This document shows, piece by piece, positions 1 through 5,036 of a stretch of DNA of 5,036 nucleotides (position 1 is its first letter; each line of letters starts with the position of its first letter). Where the stretch lies: the NCBI GenBank assembly GCA_003157575.1, contig PMKA01000116.1, forward strand, positions 1 through 5,036, given 5' to 3'. The notes under the pieces are model-generated. The model was not told the DNA's origin and searched no databases. It saw nothing but the letters and a program-made list of their open reading frames with translations. This DNA is from Opitutia bacterium. Lineage in GTDB: Bacteria > Verrucomicrobiota > Verrucomicrobiia > Opitutales > Opitutaceae. The translations under genes and the position numbers were made by a program.

Positions 1-1
1 C

Positions 2-1882
2 CTCCAGACCTACGGCGTCACCACGTCGCAGTGCGTGAAGCTCGTGAACCGCTACGGCAGCCAGGCGAAGGCCGTGCTTCTCGCGGAGCCGTACCGGGTG
101 GCGCGGGAAATCGAGGGCATCGGTTTCAAGACCGCGGACCGGATCGCGATCAATCTCGGTTTTGCCAACGACGCGCCGCCCCGGCTCGACGCCGGGATAC
201 TTTATGCGCTGGAGACGCTGCAGGAGGACGGGCATACCGCCGCGCCTGAAGCGGACCTGTGCGACCACGCGGCCGAGCTGCTGCAGACGTTGCGCGAACT
301 CACCGCGGCGCGGATCGACGCCCTCGTCAAGGCGGGCCAGCTTGTCCGCCACCCGCCCGCCGCAGCCGCGGACGCCGCCCCCGGCCAGCCGGGGACCGCC
401 ATCCTCCAGCTGCCTGCCAACGACCGTGCCGAACAGAAGATCGCGGGCGCCGTCGTGCGCATCGTGCGGACCGGGTCCGGCCTGCCTCCCATCAAGATCG
501 GCGCCGCCGTCGACTGGGCTCAAAAGCGGGCGGGGTTTGCGTTCCAGGAACTGCAGGCGACCGCGGTGCAACGCGCCCTCGCCCACAAGCTCAGCATTCT
601 GACCGGTGGCCCGGGCACCGGAAAGACCACGATTCTCCGGGCTCTCGTCGACATCCTGAAGGCCAAGCACGTGAGGGTGCACCTCGCCGCTCCCACCGGC
701 CGGGCGGCCCAGAGGCTCGCATCAACCACGGGGGGATTCGCCTCGACAATCCACCGTCTCCTGAAATTCGACGCCGCAAAGGGAGGCTTCACCGTCAACG
801 AACGGAACCCTCTTGCGACGGATTTCCTGATCGTGGACGAGGCGTCGATGCTGGACTCCCGCCTGGCCGCGGCCTTGTTTGCCGCCGTGCCGTCGCGCGC
901 CCACCTGCTGCTGGTGGGTGACATCGACCAGCTTCCCTCCGTCGGCGCCGGCAACGTGCTGAAGGATCTGATCGCGGTGGGAGGCTTGCTCGCGGCCGGC
1001 GTCCCTGAGCGGTCACAAGCCGGCGACCTGCTAAACGATCAGCGCGTGTCCGGTCCCTCCGACCCTTCCGGTTCCCGGCCTCCGGCACCCGGAATTCCCG
1101 TGACCCGCCTCTTGGTCATCTTCCGCCAGCAGGGGCAGAGTCTCATCGTCACCACCGCCCACGCGATCAACAGCGGCGATCCGCAGCCTCCGCCCACGGC
1201 TGGCGACATCGGCGGACTGAGGCCCGGGGACGATCTTCATTTTGTGGCAGCCGATTCCGCCGAGGACTGCCTGAAGAAGGTCCTGGCGCTTTGCACCGAC
1301 TTCATTCCCAAACACTACCGGTGGCTGAATCCGGTCAACGACGTGCAGGTGCTGGCCCCCATGCACAAGGGCGTGGCCGGCGTCGCCAATCTCAACCAGC
1401 AGCTCCAGGCGGCGCTCAACCCCGGACAGGTCGGCGGCGGTCTGCGCACCGTCGCGGGAGAATTTCGCGCCGGCGACAAGCTGATCCAGCTTCGCAACAA
1501 CTACGACCGCGGCCTGTTCAACGGCGACATCGGCGTTGTCGTGTCCGTCGATTCCGGTGCGGGCGGCCTCACGGCCGACTTCGACGGCGAGCGCCAATCG
1601 TTTGCACGGGGGGATTTTGGAGACGTTGCGCTCGCCTATTGCATCAGCATCCACAAAAGCCAGGGCAGCGAATACCCGGTGGTCATCGTTCCGCTTCTCA
1701 AGGGCCATTTCGTGATGCTCCAGCGCAACCTTCTCTACACCGCGTTGACCCGCGGGAAGAAGAAGGTGTTTCTCGTGGGAGAGCCCGCCGCCTATGCGAT
1801 GGCCGTGCGCAACAGCGAGTCGAAACTGCGCTGCACGCACCTATGCGAAAAGATAATGCAGTTGATTAGTCCGGCAGACTAA
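2..1882 (+). CDS. recD2: RecD2-type (RecD/TraA family) ATP-dependent 5'-3' DNA helicase, 5'-truncated by window edge
   Basis: This is a superfamily 1B helicase, expected to unwind DNA 5' to 3' using ATP in repair or recombination in the cytoplasm. The frame is open from base 2, so the start lies upstream. Residues are numbered from the first full codon; 626 are visible. RecD2 proteins are usually about 700-800 residues, so roughly the first hundred (OB-like N-terminal part) are missing. Visible in order: a helix-hairpin-helix around EGIGFKTADRIA (38-49); Walker A GGPGTGKTT (202-210, Lys208); Walker B VDEASMLD with Asp279-Glu280; motif III GDIDQLPSVGAG (306-317); IFRQ (373-376); a beta-barrel insert region around GDKLIQLRNNYD (491-502); motif V IHKSQGSEYP (550-559); motif VI ALTRGK with probable arginine finger Arg584, in a UvrD_C_2-type end. 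The HhH N-terminus separates it from RecBCD-type RecD. Oddity: 36 extra residues (329-364) between motif III and IFRQ. It ends in TAA, 76 bases before the kinase gene. Confidence 0.93.
   Translation, partial: LQTYGVTTSQCVKLVNRYGSQAKAVLLAEPYRVAREIEGIGFKTADRIAINLGFANDAPPRLDAGILYALETLQEDGHTAAPEADLCDHAAELLQTLRELTAARIDALVKAGQLVRHPPAAAADAAPGQPGTAILQLPANDRAEQKIAGAVVRIVRTGSGLPPIKIGAAVDWAQKRAGFAFQELQATAVQRALAHKLSILTGGPGTGKTTILRALVDILKAKHVRVHLAAPTGRAAQRLASTTGGFASTIHRLLKFDAAKGGFTVNERNPLATDFLIVDEASMLDSRLAAALFAAVPSRAHLLLVGDIDQLPSVGAGNVLKDLIAVGGLLAAGVPERSQAGDLLNDQRVSGPSDPSGSRPPAPGIPVTRLLVIFRQQGQSLIVTTAHAINSGDPQPPPTAGDIGGLRPGDDLHFVAADSAEDCLKKVLALCTDFIPKHYRWLNPVNDVQVLAPMHKGVAGVANLNQQLQAALNPGQVGGGLRTVAGEFRAGDKLIQLRNNYDRGLFNGDIGVVVSVDSGAGGLTADFDGERQSFARGDFGDVALAYCISIHKSQGSEYPVVIVPLLKGHFVMLQRNLLYTALTRGKKKVFLVGEPAAYAMAVRNSESKLRCTHLCEKIMQLISPAD
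986..1093 (+). other. 36-residue in-frame insertion within the RecD2 helicase core, partly repeat-like
   Basis: In RecD2 proteins as I recall them, the stretch after GDxDQLPxVGxGxVLxDLI runs within a few residues into a VPVxRLxxIFRQ-like segment. Here AVGG is followed by 36 extra residues before IPVTRLLVIFRQ. The extra part begins LLAAGVPERSQAGDLLNDQR and ends in a Pro/Ser/Gly-rich run. The DNA of that run consists of imperfect 9-base units beginning TCCG: 1049-1057, 1058-1066, 1067-1075 and, after five more bases, 1081-1089. The length is a multiple of three and the frame stays open. The boundaries are inferred from family knowledge, not from an alignment, so they may be off by a few residues. 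It could be a lineage-specific surface loop or a small repeat element taken up in frame. Confidence 0.6.
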
Positions 1883-1899
1883 TTATCGGCGGGGCAGCT

Positions 1900-1920
1900 T
1901 ACGCCTTGTGCTCAGGCGTG
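1900..1920 (+). terminator. Small hairpin in the spacer between recD2 and the kinase; possible weak terminator
   Basis: ACGCCT (1901-1906) pairs perfectly with AGGCGT (1914-1919) across a 7-base loop, and a T-G wobble can be added at 1900/1920. It lies 17 bases after the helicase stop codon and is followed by GTGTCTTT, only a short T-rich stretch. The position suits a terminator for the helicase transcript, but the stem is short and the T tract is poor, so it may be inactive or a chance repeat. In the whole spacer (1883-1958) I see no convincing -35/-10 promoter pair. Confidence 0.3.
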
Positions 1921-1958
1921 TGTCTTTGGAAACTACGGCGCCTCTTTAGTTTACAGAT

Positions 1959-4778
1959 ATGAAGCCTGCCCCGGCGGACCGTACTAACCTTGCGTGTGCA
2001 ATCTACTGCGTCCTGCATGTTGCGACTTGTCTTGTCGCCAGCTTTCTAGAATTCGATCCCCGGCAGTTCTTCTGGAATCCGTCGAGCGGGCTCGCTCTTG
2101 CGCTTCTGACGCTTCTGGGCCCGAGATTCTTCCCGGTTGTCCTGGCGGCCAATCTGCTGACGGGCTTCGTCGCTCCGGTCTTCCCGGTCTGGTGGTTGAA
2201 GTTGCTGATGCCGGTGGTGTTTACCGCCAATTATGCGGGGATCGCATGGTGCATCAGACGCCTCGTCGGGCCGGTGCCCCTGCTCCGCAACTTCCGGGAT
2301 ACGTTGCTCCTTACGCTTGCGACGGGCGCCGCCCCCGTCCTGCCGTCCATCGTCTGCGGCTGGCTGCTTCAGCTGGGCGGGCTGGTCGCGCCCGGCCAGT
2401 CGCTCCCGTTGACTGTCCGGTGGTGGATCAGCGACGAGAACGGCATTCTCACGATCGTGCCGGTGATCATGGTTTTCGCCGCTCCAATGGTTCGCGGGAA
2501 GTCGGCGCCCAGCTTCCGCCAATGGGCGCCGCGAAGATGGGCCGAGATCGCCGCCCAGGTCGTCGCCCTGCCTGCATGCATGTGGATTGTATTCAGCACA
2601 AGCTGCTTGCTCGATTATCATGCTTTCTACCTTTGTTTTCTTCCGCTCATCTGGATTTGCCTCAAGCACGGTCTTCCAGGGGCCGCGCTGGCGACGTCCG
2701 GAATGACGCTGACGGGGCTTTTGGCATTGCGCATCAACGACGCGCCGACCCATCTTTCGGTCGATTTCGTGCTCTTCGACCTGGCTGCGGTCGGCGTCGG
2801 GTTGGGGCTCGGGGCGAATGTGACGAGGCGCGCCCGGGCGGAGATCAAGCTTGCTGCGAACGAGGCTCGCATGGACCGGGTCATCGTCGGGGCGCAGCTT
2901 GGCGTGTGGGATCGCGACATCGCATCGGGCCGGCTCACCTTCAACCGGCGGTGGACGGAGATGCTGGGCTACACGCTGGAGGAGGTGGAGCCGCATGAAC
3001 GTTCCTGGCAGAACTTGATCCACCCGGAGGATCTGGACCGGGTGACCGGGGCACTCGACGCCCATCTCCAGGGACAGACACCGTTTTACGAGGCCGAACA
3101 CCGGCTGCGCACGAAGGACGGCGGATGGAAATGGGTGCTGACGCGCGGGTCGGTTGTCGAACGCGATGAAAGCGGCCGTCCGTTGCGCGTATCGGGAACG
3201 CACATCGACGTCACCGAGCGCAAGCGCGCCGAGGCCGAGCGGCACCGCCTGCTTGAGATCATCGAGGCGACCACCGACTACATCGCCACGATGGATCTGG
3301 ACGGAAGGACCATTTACGAAAACGGAGCCCTGCTGCGCCTCCGGCCCGAGGCCGACCTCGCCTGCGCCCGCGGCCGCCCGCTCTCCGATCATTATCCCGA
3401 ATGGGTCGTTCGTCTTTTGTTGCAGGAGGCGGTCCCCGGCGCGATGGAGCAAGGCTTCTGGCATCGGGAGACGGCCATGCTCGACCGGGATGGCCGCGAG
3501 TTTCCCGTGTCGCAGTTGCTGCTCGTGCATCGCGATGACGACGGCAGACCGGCGTTTCTTTCCACGATCATCCGCGACATTTCCAGCCAGAAACAGGCGG
3601 AGGTCGACCGGATGGAGACGGAGCGTCGGATGCTCCAGGCTCAGAAGCTCGAAAGCCTGGGCGTGCTTGCCGGCGGCATCGCGCACGATTTTAACAACCT
3701 GCTGACTGCGATGCTCGGCAACGCCAGCCTTGCGCGGCTCGAGTTGCCGGACAGCTCGCCGGCGCACCATACGCTGGGCCAGATCGAGAACGCGGCCGTC
3801 CGCGCCGCGGAGTTGTGCAAGGAGATGCTCGCCTATGCGGGCCGGAGCCAGCTTGCGGCGGTCAGGACCGACCTGAGCTCGCTGGTCGAGGACACGACGC
3901 AGCTCCTCCAGGTTTCGATCAGCAAAAAATGCGTGCTCAAACTCGATCTGCACCGGCCGTTGCCCGCGATCCTCGCCGATCCCACCCAGATCAGGCAGAT
4001 CGTCATGAACCTCGTCATCAACGCGTCCGACGCCATCGGCGCGCGGAGCGGCCTCATCCGGGTCAGCACCGGCATCATGCGCGTCGACCGCCAATACCTT
4101 GAAGAGACGTTTCTCGCCCCCGGTCTGGCGATCGGCGACTACGTCTTCATCGAGATCAACGACAACGGCTGCGGCATGTCCCCGGAGGTGAAGTCCCGCA
4201 TATTCGAGCCGTTCTACACAACCAAGTTTGCCGGCCACGGCCTCGGGCTCGCCGCCGTGCTCGGCATCGTGCGCGCCCACCACGGCACGATCAAGGTCTA
4301 CAGCGAGGCGGGGCGCGGCACGACCTTCAAGCTGCTGTTCCCGGCGATCGAGGACGGAACCCGTCCGGAGGACAAGCCCGGCGACGAGGAGTCCGCGTGG
4401 CGCGGGTCGGGCCTGGCCCTGATCGTCGACGACGAGGAAACGGTGCGGGCGGTGACGGCCCGCACGCTCGAGAGCCTCGGGTTCGCGCCGATCACCGCCT
4501 CCGACGGCGTCGAGGGGCTTCGCTTGTTTCGCGAACACGCGGGGAAGCTGTGTCTTGTGCTGCTCGACCTCACCATGCCGCACATGGATGGCGAGGAAAC
4601 GTATCGCGAAATCCACCGGATCAATCCCGACGTGCCCGTGATTCTGATGAGCGGATTCACCGAGACCGACACGATCGACCGCTTCGCCGGCAAGAAGCTG
4701 GCCGGGTTCCTCCAGAAGCCCTTCGACCGGAAGCGCCTGCAGGCGAAACTCCGGAGCGTGCTGCCATCCGCGAAGTGA
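1959..4778 (+). CDS. Membrane hybrid sensor histidine kinase: MASE1-PAS-PAS-HisKA-HATPase_c-REC
   Basis: This 939-residue protein should sense a signal at or in the membrane, autophosphorylate on histidine and pass the phosphate to its own receiver domain. Residues ~10-290 form a MASE1-type membrane domain with about eight to nine hydrophobic segments and signature-like stretches FWNPSSGLALALL (38-50) and WWISDENGILTIVP (155-168). A PAS_3-like fold spans ~302-421, ending DVTERKRAE; a second, more divergent PAS spans ~428-543, ending DISSQKQAE. A short coiled helix leads to HisKA with GGIAHDFNN, phospho-acceptor His576. HATPase_c (~675-795) has the N box NLVINASDA (Asn688), G1 DNGCG (735-739), F box FEPFYTTK (749-756) and G2 GHGLGLA. 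The receiver (~819-936) has the acidic pair Asp824-Asp825, acceptor Asp870, Ser898 and Lys920. The ATG at 1959 is chosen because the first membrane helix begins within about ten residues; the upstream bases (TTTACAGAT) contain no good Shine-Dalgarno. No Hpt domain, effector or partner regulator is adjacent, so signal and output are unknown. Confidence 0.95.
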   Translation: MKPAPADRTNLACAIYCVLHVATCLVASFLEFDPRQFFWNPSSGLALALLTLLGPRFFPVVLAANLLTGFVAPVFPVWWLKLLMPVVFTANYAGIAWCIRRLVGPVPLLRNFRDTLLLTLATGAAPVLPSIVCGWLLQLGGLVAPGQSLPLTVRWWISDENGILTIVPVIMVFAAPMVRGKSAPSFRQWAPRRWAEIAAQVVALPACMWIVFSTSCLLDYHAFYLCFLPLIWICLKHGLPGAALATSGMTLTGLLALRINDAPTHLSVDFVLFDLAAVGVGLGLGANVTRRARAEIKLAANEARMDRVIVGAQLGVWDRDIASGRLTFNRRWTEMLGYTLEEVEPHERSWQNLIHPEDLDRVTGALDAHLQGQTPFYEAEHRLRTKDGGWKWVLTRGSVVERDESGRPLRVSGTHIDVTERKRAEAERHRLLEIIEATTDYIATMDLDGRTIYENGALLRLRPEADLACARGRPLSDHYPEWVVRLLLQEAVPGAMEQGFWHRETAMLDRDGREFPVSQLLLVHRDDDGRPAFLSTIIRDISSQKQAEVDRMETERRMLQAQKLESLGVLAGGIAHDFNNLLTAMLGNASLARLELPDSSPAHHTLGQIENAAVRAAELCKEMLAYAGRSQLAAVRTDLSSLVEDTTQLLQVSISKKCVLKLDLHRPLPAILADPTQIRQIVMNLVINASDAIGARSGLIRVSTGIMRVDRQYLEETFLAPGLAIGDYVFIEINDNGCGMSPEVKSRIFEPFYTTKFAGHGLGLAAVLGIVRAHHGTIKVYSEAGRGTTFKLLFPAIEDGTRPEDKPGDEESAWRGSGLALIVDDEETVRAVTARTLESLGFAPITASDGVEGLRLFREHAGKLCLVLLDLTMPHMDGEETYREIHRINPDVPVILMSGFTETDTIDRFAGKKLAGFLQKPFDRKRLQAKLRSVLPSAK

Positions 4779-4810
4779 CGGGAAACCTCGCGGACTATCC
4801 ACCGGAGATC

Positions 4811-4851
4811 CTCCGCGGCGTGCGCGTGCTCACGCCCAGGCTGCGGCGGAG
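4811..4851 (+). terminator. GC-rich interrupted hairpin just after the kinase gene; candidate terminator
   Basis: CTCCGC (4811-4816) can pair with GCGGAG (4846-4851), and directly inside it GGCGTG (4817-4822) pairs with CACGCC (4831-4836) around an 8-base loop. The 3' side carries a 9-base bulge (4837-4845). It begins 33 bases after the kinase stop codon. The sequence after it, GTTATCGTCTG, has no T run, so an intrinsic terminator of the classical kind is not supported. It could still stabilise the mRNA 3' end or act with Rho. Confidence 0.3.
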
Positions 4852-4877
4852 TTATCGTCTGATCCGAAAGCGTGAAG

Positions 4878-4916
4878 TCAGGGCAATCCGAATGCTCAAG
4901 ATCTGATTTGCCCTGA
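4878..4916 (+). repeat. Perfect 9-bp inverted repeat between the kinase and the tRNA gene
   Basis: TCAGGGCAA (4878-4886) is the exact reverse complement of TTGCCCTGA (4908-4916), separated by 21 bases. It lies 100 bases after the kinase stop and about 80 bases before the tRNA. No T run follows on the + strand. The spacing of the arms (about 30 bases centre to centre) would suit either an RNA stem or a long operator. The 3' arm overlaps a second possible stem (4907-4933), so both cannot form at once. Which role, if any, applies cannot be told from the sequence. Confidence 0.45.
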
Positions 4917-4933
4917 GGCGATGACAGGGTAGA
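4907..4933 (+). repeat. Second, competing inverted repeat sharing an arm with the 9-bp repeat
   Basis: CCCTG (4911-4915) pairs with CAGGG (4925-4929) around a 9-base loop. The stem can be extended outward by 4910/4930 (G-T wobble), 4909/4931 (T-A), 4908/4932 (T-G wobble) and 4907/4933 (T-A). The left arm is nearly the same stretch that forms the right arm of the 4878-4916 stem, so the two structures exclude each other. The stem core is only five standard pairs, so chance formation is plausible. Confidence 0.3.
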
Positions 4934-4996
4934 GCTCATGGCCTGATCCGCCGGTTTCCGGACTTTTCCAGGGTGGCGGGTCCCTCCTTGTCGCCT

Positions 4997-5036
4997 GTCC
5001 CCGTAGCTCAACTGGATAGAGCAGCGGTTTCCTAAA
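4997..5036 (+). tRNA. tRNA-Arg (anticodon CCT), 3' end cut off by the window edge
   Basis: The 5' half of a tRNA folds cleanly. The acceptor strand is GTCCCCG (4997-5003), then T8-A9 (5004-5005). The D stem GCTC (5006-5009) pairs with GAGC (5019-5022) around the loop AACTGGATA, which contains the conserved GG. A26 is 5023. The anticodon stem strand GCGGT (5024-5028) leads into the loop TTCCTAA (5029-5035), giving anticodon CCT at 5031-5033, which reads the arginine codon AGG. Base 5036 (A) pairs with 5028 (T). The acceptor 3' strand, T arm and 3' half lie beyond the window, so the exact 5' end cannot be confirmed by acceptor pairing. No clear promoter is seen upstream. Confidence 0.92.

Noticed and set aside
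986..1093. The possibility that the helicase insertion marks a frameshift or sequencing error
   Set aside because: The reading frame is the same on both sides, with intact motif III before and IFRQ after, and no internal stop, so no frame correction is needed.
1031..1840. A 269-codon minus-strand open frame opposite the helicase gene
   Set aside because: It is antisense to conserved helicase motifs, has no recognisable domain or start signal, and is explained by the same GC-rich codon bias.
1921..1958. A sigma-70-like promoter for the kinase gene
   Set aside because: TTTGGA and AGTTTA, or TTGTGC and GAAACT, can be paired at about 17 bases, but both match the consensus too poorly to call.
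2046..4802. A 918-codon open frame on the minus strand covering almost the whole kinase gene
   Set aside because: Its product is a low-information mix rich in Arg, His, Gly, Asp and Glu with no recognisable domain, while the plus strand encodes a full set of ordered kinase domains. Long antisense open frames arise readily opposite GC-rich genes with strong third-position bias.
4397..4906. A 169-codon plus-strand open frame overlapping the kinase receiver and running into the spacer
   Set aside because: It is an out-of-frame reading of the receiver domain with an Arg/Gly-rich, domain-free product; the receiver frame is clearly the real one.
4951..4979. Small repeats CCGGTTTCCGG and CCGCC/GGCGG ahead of the tRNA
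   Set aside because: The stems are only four to five pairs in a GC-rich stretch, which is expected by chance.
4298..5011. A 237-codon minus-strand open frame spanning the kinase 3' end, spacer and tRNA start
   Set aside because: It would begin inside the tRNA gene, runs antisense to the receiver domain, and shows no protein family features.

Overview
This GC-rich bacterial window holds two protein genes on the + strand, the 5' half of a tRNA gene, and two short spacers with inverted repeats. The taxon is tentative. Coding style, the type of MASE1 hybrid kinase and the lack of a clear Shine-Dalgarno fit a Verrucomicrobiota (Opitutales-like) genome, but nothing in the window settles this.

Bases 2-1882 are the 3' part of a RecD2-type superfamily 1 DNA helicase gene whose start lies before the window. 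All visible helicase motifs are intact. Right after the GDxDQLP motif there is an unexpected 36-residue, low-complexity, in-frame insertion (bases 986-1093). A 76-base spacer with a small hairpin follows.

Bases 1959-4778 encode a complete 939-residue membrane hybrid histidine kinase: MASE1 membrane sensor, two PAS domains, HisKA, HATPase_c, and a C-terminal receiver. All phosphotransfer residues are present. No partner response regulator or output gene is visible, so it is an orphan kinase as far as this window shows.

Bases 4779-4996 are a non-coding spacer rich in inverted repeats: one GC-rich interrupted hairpin just after the kinase stop, then two overlapping, mutually exclusive stems. 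From 4997 a tRNA-Arg gene (anticodon CCT) begins and is cut by the window edge just after its anticodon loop.

The two proteins have no evident functional link: one is DNA repair or recombination, the other signal transduction. They share strand and order but are probably separate units. I see no mobile element, CRISPR array, defence cassette or clearly novel system. The items most worth a second look are the helicase insertion and the alternative stems ahead of the tRNA.
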